64,000 nt of DNA, from assembly GCA_937923795.1 (NCBI GenBank), contig CALDWI010000002.1, forward strand, positions 16,546-80,545. The letters are read 5' to 3'. Below, in pieces: positions 33,757 through 42,532 of the stretch. The first letter of the stretch is position 1. Every line of letters starts with the position of its first letter. This DNA is from an uncultured Collinsella sp. (lineage in GTDB: Bacteria; Actinomycetota; Coriobacteriia; Coriobacteriales; Coriobacteriaceae). The notes under the pieces are model-generated. The model ran no database searches. It saw nothing but the letters and a program-made list of their open reading frames with translations, and was not told the DNA's origin. Made by a program: the position numbers and the translations under genes.

Positions 33757-34036
33757 TTACGCGGCCCTTCCCAGTGCGGCGCGGAACTCGGCCGGCGTGC
33801 GGCCGCCGAGCGCATCGCTGCGCCTCTCCGTATTGTATCGGCCGATCCAGCCCCCCGAGCTCCTCGATGAAGCGGGCGGGGGGCTGGATCGACCAGTCCC
33901 TGCCGTGCCAGAACTCCCTCTTGAGCAGGCCGAAGAAGCCCTCCATCGCCGCGTTGTCTGGGCTGCAGCCCTTGGCGGACATGCTCCTGGCGAGGCTGTG
34001 CCCCTCGCAGATCGAAATCCGGCCGGGCCAGCGGTA
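33757..34036 (-). pseudogene. truncated, frameshifted IS3-family transposase remnant
   Basis: On the minus strand, translation gives a recognisable IS3/IS150-type OrfB C-terminus: YRWPGRISICEGHSLARSMS, then the DNAAMEGFFGLLKREFW catalytic-region motif containing the last Glu. Around 33862 a run of six G forces a shift to another frame, which continues GRYNTERRSDALGGRTPAEF to a stop. The N-terminal two-thirds, including the DD part of the DDE triad, is missing. It is a dead insertion-sequence relic between xdhD and the next gene. No intact terminal inverted repeats were identified. Confidence 0.8.
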
Positions 34037-34150
34037 CGGAAAAGTGTCAAATTCGATAGTCAAATTATCCGGAAAAGTGTAGATGGATGACAAAACAGCA
34101 CTTAGAAGCTGGTGCTGGATGCGGGATCCTGCGGCCGCCTTCAGCCCTCG

Positions 34151-35140
34151 CTACTCATCGTCTCCGTCGTTGGGGTCGCCCTTGAGGGTGTTGATGTCCA
34201 GGTACTGGTTATCGTCCTCTTTTTGCTGGGTCTCCGACTCCGCTTGGGTGGGGCCGCGGAACAGCTGGAATCCCTCAAATGCAATGACACCGAGCAGGGC
34301 AATGATAATGGCGATAAAGGCAACCTTGACTGCCTGCGGAAATTCCGAGAAACGCAGTGCCTTTTCCTCGGCGTAATAATCGGCGAAGCGCTCTTCGCCC
34401 GTGCTTTTGGTATACGCCGGCGCGGACGCGGCCTCCGGGTCATATTCCGGTGCGGGCGTGGCAGCGTACGGATCGTTGGGATAATCGCTCGACGCGGTGC
34501 CATAGTCCTCGGTCTCGATGCGACTGTTGCCAGCATAGCCATCGGAATAATCGGAATATGCCGTACCGCCCTCATAGTCTGCGGCGCTCGTGTTGGCGGC
34601 AAAAAGCGGGTTAACTGGAACGTCGAGCGCCGGCATGCCGGTAGAGGTCTCATCCAGATCGGTTGCAGCCCAGGAATCGTAGGCAACCTGATGGGCAACG
34701 GGCTCATCGAGCCTTGCGACCGGAGGCTTGCGTGCCGCAGGAACAGGCAACTGCTGGGCGCTGTACATAACAGTGCTGTCGGCCGATTTGCCCTGCGTCG
34801 CTGCTGCGAGAAATGCCGCCGTCTCGGATGGGTCACTTGCGGGGCGGGGAGCGGGCGTGGGCGCCGAAGTGGGTGCGGGTGTAGGCGCGGGCGTCGAAAC
34901 AGCCGACTGCGCAGGAGTCGGCGCAGATGCGGTCTTAGGCGCAAGTGCGGGATTGGGGCTTGACGGGCGAGCCGCGCCGCCGCCCATGAGTTCGTCGGCG
35001 GTCCACGGGCGATCATCCATCACATCGTCAAGGCTCAGCGAAAACAGGTCGTCTTCACCCTCATCGAACATGCGGTGCACATGTCCACCAATTGCCGGAA
35101 TCAATCCGCGACCGGTGCATGATGCCTTGCTCAACGCCAT
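34151..35140 (-). CDS. proline-rich single-pass membrane protein, function unknown
   Basis: I do not recognise this 329-residue protein. It has an acidic N-terminal part (MFDEGEDDLFSLSLDDVMDD region), an Ala/Pro/Thr repeat segment at about residues 60-105, a Tyr/Asp/Ser-rich middle, one hydrophobic helix at about 268-291 (VKVAFIAIIIALLGVIAF) and a short acidic tail. There is no signal peptide, so topology is probably N-terminus inside. The ATG at 35140 has AAAGGA upstream. It faces the relic of a transposase and nothing links it to purine catabolism. Confidence 0.7.
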   Translation of the reverse strand: MALSKASCTGRGLIPAIGGHVHRMFDEGEDDLFSLSLDDVMDDRPWTADELMGGGAARPSSPNPALAPKTASAPTPAQSAVSTPAPTPAPTSAPTPAPRPASDPSETAAFLAAATQGKSADSTVMYSAQQLPVPAARKPPVARLDEPVAHQVAYDSWAATDLDETSTGMPALDVPVNPLFAANTSAADYEGGTAYSDYSDGYAGNSRIETEDYGTASSDYPNDPYAATPAPEYDPEAASAPAYTKSTGEERFADYYAEEKALRFSEFPQAVKVAFIAIIIALLGVIAFEGFQLFRGPTQAESETQQKEDDNQYLDINTLKGDPNDGDDE

Positions 35141-35263
35141 TCTGTTCCATCCTTTCGAAATACTAATGACATCGATTATATGGAACTTCCCAAGTGGCTC
35201 GGTCTTGGATTCGTGCTTTCCAGAACTCGCGCCCAAAAGGGGAGGGGCAATCCAGGCGAGCGC

Positions 35264-35917
35264 CTACTTGTCGCCGGCCGCCGCCTTGGCCTCATTGAGG
35301 TAGCTATAAAAACTGTACTTGGAGATGCCAAAGAACTCGCAGGCGCGCTCGCTCGACTTGGAAATGAGGAAGGCGCCGCGACGGTCGAGGTAGCCAATGG
35401 CACGAATGCGCTCGTCTTTGGTCATGAGTGCCGCGGGCTTGCCCACAAACTGCTCGCACTCGTGCAGCAGGTCCTCGAGCAGGTCGCCGATGTTCTTGGT
35501 AATGGGCTCGGGCTCGGTATAGCCCGTGCCGCCGGTGCCGGTAAAGGCGTCGAGCGAACGCTCAAAAGCCTTCATGAGCGTAATGTCAAAGTTAATGCCC
35601 AAAATGCCGACGGGCTTGCCTTCGTCGTTGCGGATAAAGATCGTCGACGATTTGAGCAGCTTGCCATCGGTGGTTTTGGTGAGGTATGGCTCGCGGTCGT
35701 GCACGTCGGTGGTGCCCTCGTGCATGGACTCAAACACGATATGGCTGGGGCCGTCACCCAGTTTGCGCCCGCTGACGTGGCCGTTTTCGATCACTACGAT
35801 GGAGTGGTCCACGTCCTCGGTTTCCAGATCGTGGACGACGACTTCGCAGTTGGGGCCAAATTGGAGCGCCAGGCCGTGTGCTAGGCGCTTGTAAAACTCA
35901 ATCTGTGCGGGGGTCAT
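35264..35917 (-). CDS. PAS-type (YheO/DauR-like) transcriptional regulator, copy 2
   Basis: The 217-residue protein has the same plan as the regulator at 23192-23848: YheO-like PAS domain (VVVHDLETEDVDHSIVVIEN, NGHVSGRKLG, IFIRNDEGKPVGILGINFD) and a C-terminal helix-turn-helix (FFGISKYSFYSYLNEAKAA). ATG at 35917 follows TAGGAAGG and gives a natural MTPAQIEFYKRL start. It is divergent from ygeX across a spacer that holds a 16-bp inverted repeat, making it the likely local regulator of the ygeX-ygeY-ygeW set. Confidence 0.8.
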   Translation of the reverse strand: MTPAQIEFYKRLAHGLALQFGPNCEVVVHDLETEDVDHSIVVIENGHVSGRKLGDGPSHIVFESMHEGTTDVHDREPYLTKTTDGKLLKSSTIFIRNDEGKPVGILGINFDITLMKAFERSLDAFTGTGGTGYTEPEPITKNIGDLLEDLLHECEQFVGKPAALMTKDERIRAIGYLDRRGAFLISKSSERACEFFGISKYSFYSYLNEAKAAAGDK

Positions 35918-36055
35918 GGGTGCCTTCCTAAAAATTAGTTTGGGCACACTTTGCCATAAACCACACTTGACCGCAAACAAATCCATCAACAAGGCAATTC
36001 ATGACCGTTCGGCGGCGAAAAAGTACCGATTACGGCAACAAACAATTCGTTAGGT

Positions 36056-36108
36056 ATGCCAATCAAAAAGTGTGATAGAACATTACTAACAAACTTTTTG
36101 TTTGGCAT
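36056..36108. promoter_or_regulatory. 16-bp inverted repeat in the regulator/ygeX spacer (candidate operator)
   Basis: ATGCCAATCAAAAAGT (36056-36071) and ACTTTTTGTTTGGCAT (36093-36108) are reverse complements at 15 of 16 positions, 21 nt apart. The centre-to-centre distance is 37 bp. It lies about 85 nt before ygeX and about 140 nt before the regulator start, in an AT-rich region. The geometry suits an operator for a dimeric or tetrameric regulator. Confidence 0.55.
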
Positions 36109-36194
36109 CCACATAAAAGTTCAGCCGTGTGAATGGGATCGGGCTGAAACGCGTATGCGGGGGCCGGCAAGAGAGGACTTAAGGAGTTCACCGT

Positions 36195-37409
36195 ATGGCC
36201 GATAAGATCCAGTGGGCGGGCAACACGATGCCCAAGAGCGATGACAAGCACTTGGGAATCATGAGCCTCGACCACGTGAAGAAGGCCCGTGCCTTCCACC
36301 AGTCGTTCCCTCAATATACCGTCACTCCGCTTGCCCGTCTGGACGGTCAGGCTGCGCGCCTGGGCCTGTCCAACCTGTGCGTTAAGGACGAGAGCTATCG
36401 CTTTGGCCTCAACGCCTTTAAGGTTCTGGGCGGCTCGTTTGCCATGGCCAACTACATTGCCGATGAGACCGGCAAGGACGTTGCCGACTGCACCTTCGAT
36501 TACCTGACTTCCGATCAGCTTGCCAAGGACTTTGGCCAGGCCACCTTCTTTACCGCCACCGACGGCAACCATGGCCGCGGCGTGGCATGGGCTGCCAACA
36601 AGCTGGGTCAGAAGGCCGTCGTGCACATGCCCAAGGGTTCCACCAAGCCCCGCTTCGACAACATCGCCGCTGAGGGCGCCACGGTGACCATCGAAGAGGT
36701 CAACTACGACGAGTGCGTGCGCATGGCCGCCGCCGAGGCCGACGCCTGCGAGCGCGGCGTCATCGTTCAGGACACCGCCTGGGAGGGCTACGAGAAGATC
36801 CCGTCTTGGATTATGGAGGGCTACGGCACCATGGCTTCCGAGGCTGCCGAGCAGCTGCGCGAGATGGCCATCAACCGCCCGACGCACGTCTTTGTCCAGG
36901 CCGGTGTAGGCTCGCTCGCCGGCGCCGTGGTGGGCTACTTCACCAACCTGTATCCCGATAACCCGCCCACCTTCGTCGTGGTTGAGTGCGCGCCTGCCGC
37001 CTGCCTGTACAAGGGCGCTGCCGCCGGCGACGGTGACCCGCGCATCGTGGACGGCGACATGCCCTCCATCATGGCCGGTCTGTGCTGCGGTGAGCCCAAC
37101 ATCCTGGGCTGGGATATCCTGCGCAACCACGCCACCGCCTTCGTGTCCTGCCCCGACTGGGTCACCGCTCGCGGCATGCGCACCCTGGGCGCTCCCGAGA
37201 AGGGCGACCCGCGCGTCATCTCCGGCGAGTCCGGCGCTGTGACCACCGGTCTGGTCGAGACTCTCATGCTCGATCCCGAGTACGCCGAGCTCAAGGAACT
37301 CATCGGCCTGGACAAGACGAGCTCCGTGCTCTGCTTCTCCACCGAGGGCGATACGGATCCCGACCAGTATCGCCGCATTGTTTGGGAAGGCGAATATCCC
37401 ACTTGCTAA
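36195..37409 (+). CDS. ygeX: diaminopropionate ammonia-lyase YgeX
   Basis: PLP enzyme converting 2,3-diaminopropionate to pyruvate and two ammonia, via 2-aminoacrylate. The 404-residue protein shows the PLP lysine Lys76 in RFGLNAFKVLGGS and the ATDGNHGRGVAWAA phosphate-binding region. TAAGGAG precedes the ATG. In gut anaerobes this gene belongs to a reported uric-acid utilisation cluster, where it gives the pathway its carbon exit into pyruvate. ygeY follows by 74 nt. Confidence 0.93.
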   Translation: MADKIQWAGNTMPKSDDKHLGIMSLDHVKKARAFHQSFPQYTVTPLARLDGQAARLGLSNLCVKDESYRFGLNAFKVLGGSFAMANYIADETGKDVADCTFDYLTSDQLAKDFGQATFFTATDGNHGRGVAWAANKLGQKAVVHMPKGSTKPRFDNIAAEGATVTIEEVNYDECVRMAAAEADACERGVIVQDTAWEGYEKIPSWIMEGYGTMASEAAEQLREMAINRPTHVFVQAGVGSLAGAVVGYFTNLYPDNPPTFVVVECAPAACLYKGAAAGDGDPRIVDGDMPSIMAGLCCGEPNILGWDILRNHATAFVSCPDWVTARGMRTLGAPEKGDPRVISGESGAVTTGLVETLMLDPEYAELKELIGLDKTSSVLCFSTEGDTDPDQYRRIVWEGEYPTC

Positions 37410-37483
37410 TCGTTGGGGCGGAGTAAATAGGTATCGCTCCGCCACCTCAAAGGTAGATTCCTTCGTTTGAAAGGTTATGAACA

Positions 37484-38869
37484 ATGGCTAAAGAACTCGA
37501 TTTCGACGCTATCAAGGCTGCTGCTGAGTCTCATCGTGCTGATATGACTCGCTTCCTGCGCGCTATGATCTCCCATCCCTCTGAGTCCTGCGAGGAGGGT
37601 GAGGTTGTTGCTTGCATCAAGGCCGAGATGGAGAACCTTGGCTATGACGAGGTCAAGGTCGACGGCCTGGGCAACGTTATGGGCTTTATGGGCGAGGGCG
37701 ACAAGATCATCGCCATCGACTCCCACATCGACACCGTCGGCATCGGCAACATCGAGAACTGGGATGCCGATCCCTACGAGGGCTACGAGACCGATGAGAT
37801 CATCTACGGCCGCGGCGGCTCCGACCAGGAGGGCGGCATGGCTTCTGCTACCTACGCTGCCAAGATGATGAAGGACATGGGCCTCATCCCCGAGGGCTAC
37901 AAGATCATGGTCGTCGGCACCGTCCAGGAAGAGGACTGCGACGGCATGTGCTGGCAGTACATCTACAACAAGGACGGCATTAAGCCCGAGTTCGTCATTT
38001 CCACCGAGCCCACCGACGGCGGCATCTACCGCGGTCACCGCGGCCGCATGGAGATCCGCGTCGACGTTCACGGCACCTCCTGCCACGGCTCCGCTCCCGA
38101 CCGCGGCGACAACGCCATCTACAAGATGGCCGACATCATCGCCGACGTCCGCGCCCTCAACAACAACGGCTGCGACGAGTCGACCGACATCAAGGGTCTC
38201 GTCAAGATGCTCGACCCCAAGTACAATCCCGAGCACTTCGAGGATGCCCGCTTCCTGGGCCGCGGCACCTGCACCGTCAGCCAGATCTTCTACACCAGCC
38301 CCAGCCGTTGCGCCGTGGCCGACTCCTGCGCCATCTCCATCGACCGTCGCATGACCGCCGGTGAAACCTGGGAGTCCTGCCTGGACGAGATCCGCAACCT
38401 GCCGGCTGCCAAGAAGTACGGCGACGACGTGAAGGTCTCCATGTACATGTACGACCGTCCGTCCTGGACCGGCGAGGTCTACGAGACCGAGGCTTACTTC
38501 CCCACGTGGATCAACAAGGAGACCGCTCCGCACGTCAAGGCTCTCGTCGACGCCCACAAGGCCATGTTCGGTGACGAGCGCATCGGCTGCGAGCCCAGCA
38601 TGGACAAGCGCACCGGTCGCCCGCTGTGCGACAAGTGGACCTTTTCCACGAACTGCGTTTCCATCCAGGGCCGCTACGGCATCCCCTGCGTGGGCTTTGG
38701 CCCGGGTGCCGAGTCTCAGGCTCACGCTCCCAACGAGGTCACCTACAAGGACGACCTGGTCACCGCTGCTGCCATGTACGTGGCTGCCCTGAACCTCTAC
38801 GATCCGAGCAAGGCCGATGGCGACGCCACCGTGTTCCGCGCCGGTCTGACCAACAACAAGATTGATTAG
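37484..38869 (+). CDS. ygeY: M20-family hydrolase YgeY
   Basis: Zinc-dependent amidohydrolase of the M20/DapE/ArgE group, 461 residues. Metal-site motifs are visible: SHIDTV with His81 and Asp83, GRGGSDQEGG with the bridging Asp near 119, and QEEDCDG with the catalytic Glu/metal ligand near 153. A dimerisation domain follows GHRGRMEIRVDVHG. YgeY members cluster with selenium-dependent hydroxylases and are expected to cleave a ureido or carbamoyl-amino acid intermediate. The real substrate is not provable from sequence. Confidence 0.92.
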   Translation: MAKELDFDAIKAAAESHRADMTRFLRAMISHPSESCEEGEVVACIKAEMENLGYDEVKVDGLGNVMGFMGEGDKIIAIDSHIDTVGIGNIENWDADPYEGYETDEIIYGRGGSDQEGGMASATYAAKMMKDMGLIPEGYKIMVVGTVQEEDCDGMCWQYIYNKDGIKPEFVISTEPTDGGIYRGHRGRMEIRVDVHGTSCHGSAPDRGDNAIYKMADIIADVRALNNNGCDESTDIKGLVKMLDPKYNPEHFEDARFLGRGTCTVSQIFYTSPSRCAVADSCAISIDRRMTAGETWESCLDEIRNLPAAKKYGDDVKVSMYMYDRPSWTGEVYETEAYFPTWINKETAPHVKALVDAHKAMFGDERIGCEPSMDKRTGRPLCDKWTFSTNCVSIQGRYGIPCVGFGPGAESQAHAPNEVTYKDDLVTAAAMYVAALNLYDPSKADGDATVFRAGLTNNKID

Positions 38870-39070
38870 TCCCATTCCTCGATTTTGTTGAGCCGGGGGC
38901 TGCTCGTGTCCCCGGCACCCCCGGTTGACTTGGGGCCCGCGGTCGTTATCTCCCATGCTTCCTCAACGGTGGCGGGTCCTCGTCATGGTGCTCTGCATGT
39001 TCTAGCCACACGCGCATGCCGGAGCACATCTACTCATTGCGATCGTTTCATCTTTAGAAAGGACATTTCC

Positions 39071-40273
39071 ATGGACGCTAAGTTTACCGAGCTCGTCGAG
39101 CAGCTGAACGGCCTCGATTTTAAGGGTATGTACGGCAGCGACTTCCTGCACACCTGGGACAAGACTACCGATGAGCTCAAGGCTCTCTACATCGTCGCCG
39201 ACGCCCTGCGCGAGCTGCGCGAGAACAACGTCTCGTCCAAGATCTTCGACTCGGGTCTGGCCGTCTCCCTGTTCCGCGACAACTCCACCCGTACGCGCTT
39301 CTCCTTCTCTAAGGCCGCCAACCTGCTCGGCCTTGAGCTGCAGGACCTGGACGAGAAGAAGTCCCAGATCGCTCACGGCGAGACCGTCCGCGAGACCGCT
39401 ACCATGATCTCCTTCATGGCCGACGTCATCGGCATCCGCGACGACATGTACATCGGCAAGGGCGACGCCTACATGGCCGAGGTCTCCGAGTCTGTCCAGC
39501 AGGCTTACGAGGACGGCGTTCTGGATCACCGTCCCACGCTCATCTCCCTGCAGTCCGACTCCGATCACCCCACGCAGTCCTCTGCCGACATGCTCTACCT
39601 CATCAACGAGTTTGGCGGCCTCGAGAACCTCAAGGGCAAGAAGGTTGCCGTCACCTGGGCCTATTCGCCCTCTTACGGCAAGCCGCTGTCCTGCCCGCAG
39701 TCGCTGATCAGCCTGCTGCCCCGCTTTGGCATGGACGTCACCCTGGCTCACCCCGAGGGCTACGACCTCATGCCCGAGGTCGTTGAGCGCGCCAAGGGCT
39801 ATGCCGCCGAGTCCGGCACCACCTTTAAGCAGGTCAACACCATGGCCGAGGCCTTCGAGGGCGCCGACATCGTAATCCCCAAGAGCTGGGCTCCGTTTGC
39901 CGCCATGGAGAAGCGTACCAACCTGTACGCCGAGGGCGACGACGCCGGCATCGCTGCGCTCGAGAAGGAGCTGCTCGCCCAGAACGCCACCCATCAGGAC
40001 TGGTGCTCCACGACCGCGCTCATGGAGAAGACTGCCAACGGCCAGGACACCATCTTTATGCACCCGCTGCCCGCCGACATCTCCGGTGTCTCCTGCGAGC
40101 ACGGCGAGGTCAACGCCGACGTCTTCGACATGCACCGCGTGGGCATGTACAAGGAGGCCAGCTACAAGCCGTACGCCATCGCAGCCATGATGTTCCTGCA
40201 GAAGGTTGCCGATCCCGCCGCTGCCCTCAAGGCCCTCGACGAGCGCAACGCTGCCCGTTGGTTCCAAGCCTAA
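39071..40273 (+). CDS. ygeW: knotted carbamoyltransferase YgeW
   Basis: Aspartate/ornithine carbamoyltransferase family member of 400 residues. The carbamoyl-phosphate loop appears as FRDNSTRTRFSFSKA (STRT at 72-75), and the HPLP motif is in MHPLPADISG near residue 345. The long chain with extra insertions fits the knotted YgeW type rather than OTCase. In the purine pathway it probably runs in the phosphorolytic direction, giving carbamoyl phosphate and 2,3-diaminopropionate. The ATG at 39071 has AAAGGA upstream; about 200 nt of structured spacer precede it. Confidence 0.92.
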   Translation: MDAKFTELVEQLNGLDFKGMYGSDFLHTWDKTTDELKALYIVADALRELRENNVSSKIFDSGLAVSLFRDNSTRTRFSFSKAANLLGLELQDLDEKKSQIAHGETVRETATMISFMADVIGIRDDMYIGKGDAYMAEVSESVQQAYEDGVLDHRPTLISLQSDSDHPTQSSADMLYLINEFGGLENLKGKKVAVTWAYSPSYGKPLSCPQSLISLLPRFGMDVTLAHPEGYDLMPEVVERAKGYAAESGTTFKQVNTMAEAFEGADIVIPKSWAPFAAMEKRTNLYAEGDDAGIAALEKELLAQNATHQDWCSTTALMEKTANGQDTIFMHPLPADISGVSCEHGEVNADVFDMHRVGMYKEASYKPYAIAAMMFLQKVADPAAALKALDERNAARWFQA

Positions 40274-40296
40274 AGCTGGGCTGAGGTAAGCCATGT

Positions 40297-40335
40297 AAAG
40301 GGGGCGCTCTGCCAACCGGCGGGGTGCCCCTTTTT
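40297..40335 (+). terminator. rho-independent terminator after ygeW
   Basis: AAAGGGGGC pairs with GCCCCTTT, enclosing a GC-rich loop and followed by TTTTT. It separates the ygeX-ygeY-ygeW set from mocA. Confidence 0.75.
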
Positions 40336-40422
40336 GCATCGCGGGCGTGCGGGATAAGCGTTTTCGATGTGGATGCCCGCGGCGCGAGTTATGGGTACGA
40401 TGGTTTCAGGGGAGGTATCACC

Positions 40423-41037
40423 ATGAAACTTGGTTGCGTCATTATGGCCTCGGGCGAGGGCAAGCGGTTTGGCTCTAACAAGATGCTTGCCGATATCTAT
40501 GGCGAGCCGCTAATTGCCCGGACCATCGATTCGGTTCCCCGGGGCTTTGACGTCGTGGTTTCGACGCGTTGGCCCGAGGTCGCCCAGATTTGCGAGGACA
40601 AGCATTGCCCGTGCGTGCTGCACGATGGCGAGCTGCGCAGCGAAAGCGTCCGTGCGGGCCTTTCGTGGGGAGTCGAACGCAACTGGAAAGGTTGCCTCTT
40701 TTTGCCGGGCGACCAGCCGCTCGTGAGTTCGGATTCTTTTGAGGCTATGGTTCGTGCATTTGACGAGCGTGGCCGCAAGCATCCGGTGCGTCTTGCGTGC
40801 AACGGTGAGCCTTCGAGCCCGGTGCTCTTTCCGGCGGAACTGTTCGATGCGCTTATGTGTCTTGAGGGCAAGGACGGCGGCGGTTCGATCCTCAAGGACC
40901 GTACCGACGTGGTGCTGGTCGAGGCGCGTGCCTACGAGCTGTGGGACGTCGATACCGCCAAGGGACAGCGACGCATAGCGGAGCATATCGCCGCCTGCTC
41001 GTATTTTGATCGCGTGGCCAACTGCATCAATCAATAA
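40423..41037 (+). CDS. mocA: molybdenum cofactor nucleotidyltransferase-like protein MocA (YgfJ)
   Basis: Probably adds CMP to molybdopterin for molybdenum hydroxylases. The 204-residue nucleotidyltransferase-fold protein has the N-terminal nucleotide loop MASGEGKRFGSNKML at residues 8-22 and the LFLPGDQPLVSSDSF segment with an Asp for metal binding. The ATG at 40423 follows GGGGAGGT. Relatives are named YgfJ or MocA and co-occur with selenium-dependent hydroxylases. hyuA follows after 9 nt. Confidence 0.88.
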   Translation: MKLGCVIMASGEGKRFGSNKMLADIYGEPLIARTIDSVPRGFDVVVSTRWPEVAQICEDKHCPCVLHDGELRSESVRAGLSWGVERNWKGCLFLPGDQPLVSSDSFEAMVRAFDERGRKHPVRLACNGEPSSPVLFPAELFDALMCLEGKDGGGSILKDRTDVVLVEARAYELWDVDTAKGQRRIAEHIAACSYFDRVANCINQ

Positions 41038-41046
41038 GGAGCAATT

Positions 41047-42414
41047 ATGATCATCATCAAAAACGGCGCGCTCGTGACGCCACAGGGGCTTCGCCGCGCC
41101 GATCTTGCCATGGATGGCGATAAGATCGTGCGGATCGCCGCGGCGATTGAGCCGGCTGAGGGCGATACCGTCGAGGATGCCGCGGGCTGCTGGGTGTTTC
41201 CCGGCTTCATCGACGGCCACACGCACATGCAGTGCTGGACCGGCATGGATTGGACGGCCGATAGCTTTGAGACCGGCACGCGCGCGGCCGCCTGCGGCGG
41301 CACGACGACCATCGTGGACTACGCGACGGCCGATCGCGGCGTGACCATGCCCGATGCCTTGGCCGAGTGGCATCACCGCGCCGACGGAACCTGCACGGCC
41401 AACTACGCCTTTCATATGGCACTCGCCGAGTGGAACGAGCGCAACCGCGCCGATCTCTCGGCCATGCGCGAGGCGGGCGTGTCGTCGTTCAAGACCTACT
41501 TTGCCTACGATCATTTGCGCCTGGACGATGCCGAGACGCTCGAGGTGCTCGAGGAGCTCAAGTTTATTGGCGGCATACTGTGCGTGCATTGCGAGAACGG
41601 CACGCTGGTGAATGAGCTGCAGAAGCGCGTGTTTGAGCAGGGTATCCACGGGCCCGAGGGCCATGCGCTCAGCCGTCCGGATGTGTGCGAGGCCGAGGCA
41701 GTGAGCCGTCTGCTATATCTGGCGCACCTGGCCGGCGACGCACCGGTCAACGTGGTGCACCTTTCGACCAAGCTGGGGCTCGAGGCCATCCGTGCCGCCA
41801 AGGCGCGCGGGCAGAAGAATATCTATGTCGAGACCTGCCCTCAGTATCTGATGCTCGACGATACTTGCTACTTGGAGCAGGGCGAGGACGGCTTTGCGGG
41901 TGCCAAATATGTGATGAGCCCGCCGCTGCGCCATGCCGGCGACCGTGCGGCACTGCGCGAGGCACTTGTGGCAGGCGAGATCGATACGATTGCGACCGAC
42001 CACTGCAGCTTTAACCTACACGGGCAAAAGGACCGCGGACGCGACGACTTCCGCGCGATTCCCAACGGCGGGCCCGGTGTGGAGCATCGCCCCGTCGCGA
42101 TCGCTACGAGCTTTGAGGGACAGCTGGGCCCCGAGGATCTGTGCCGCTTGATGAGCGAGAACCCGGCGCGCGTCTTTGGCATGTATCCGCGCAAGGGATG
42201 TCTTGCCGAGGGCTCCGATGCCGATGTGTGCGTGTGGGATCCCAAGGCGCGCTGGACCATTAGCGCTGCGACGCAGCATCAGGCTGTGGACTACACGCCG
42301 CTCGAGGGCTTTGAGGCACATGGCCGCGCCAAGGCCGTCTTCGTCAACGGCGTGCTGGCCGCGTGCGACGGCGAGCCCACCGGAGCCCAACCCGGCCGCT
42401 ACGTCCCCCGCTAA
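41047..42414 (+). CDS. hyuA: dihydropyrimidinase/hydantoinase
   Basis: Cyclic amidohydrolase of 455 residues that opens hydantoin, dihydropyrimidine or related rings. The binuclear zinc site is visible: His58 and His60 in GHTHMQ, carbamylated Lys149 in SSFKTYFAYD, and Asp near 317 in ATDHCSF. In the uric-acid cluster of other gut anaerobes a hydantoinase takes part in ring opening. AAGGAG precedes the ATG. It is co-directional with mocA and converges with yqeC. Confidence 0.92.
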   Translation: MIIIKNGALVTPQGLRRADLAMDGDKIVRIAAAIEPAEGDTVEDAAGCWVFPGFIDGHTHMQCWTGMDWTADSFETGTRAAACGGTTTIVDYATADRGVTMPDALAEWHHRADGTCTANYAFHMALAEWNERNRADLSAMREAGVSSFKTYFAYDHLRLDDAETLEVLEELKFIGGILCVHCENGTLVNELQKRVFEQGIHGPEGHALSRPDVCEAEAVSRLLYLAHLAGDAPVNVVHLSTKLGLEAIRAAKARGQKNIYVETCPQYLMLDDTCYLEQGEDGFAGAKYVMSPPLRHAGDRAALREALVAGEIDTIATDHCSFNLHGQKDRGRDDFRAIPNGGPGVEHRPVAIATSFEGQLGPEDLCRLMSENPARVFGMYPRKGCLAEGSDADVCVWDPKARWTISAATQHQAVDYTPLEGFEAHGRAKAVFVNGVLAACDGEPTGAQPGRYVPR

Positions 42415-42440
42415 CAAGAAGGGCGCCGGATTCCCTTCGC

Positions 42441-42507
42441 AGTTGCGGTGAAATAGTTCCTGTTTAGCCGCCAAATAGGCCGTTTCAGGAACTATTCCAC
42501 CGCAACT
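42441..42507. repeat. GTTGCGGTGAAATA palindrome, copy 1
   Basis: AGTTGCGGTGAAATAGTTCC (from 42441) and its reverse complement ending at 42507 match at 21 of 22 positions, with a 23-nt loop containing GCCGCCAAA. It sits between convergent hyuA and yqeC. A related copy lies at 45236-45300. It may act as a bidirectional terminator, although T-runs are short. Confidence 0.8.
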
Positions 42508-42532
42508 TATAGGTCTGCTGGGGCAGCGCCGG

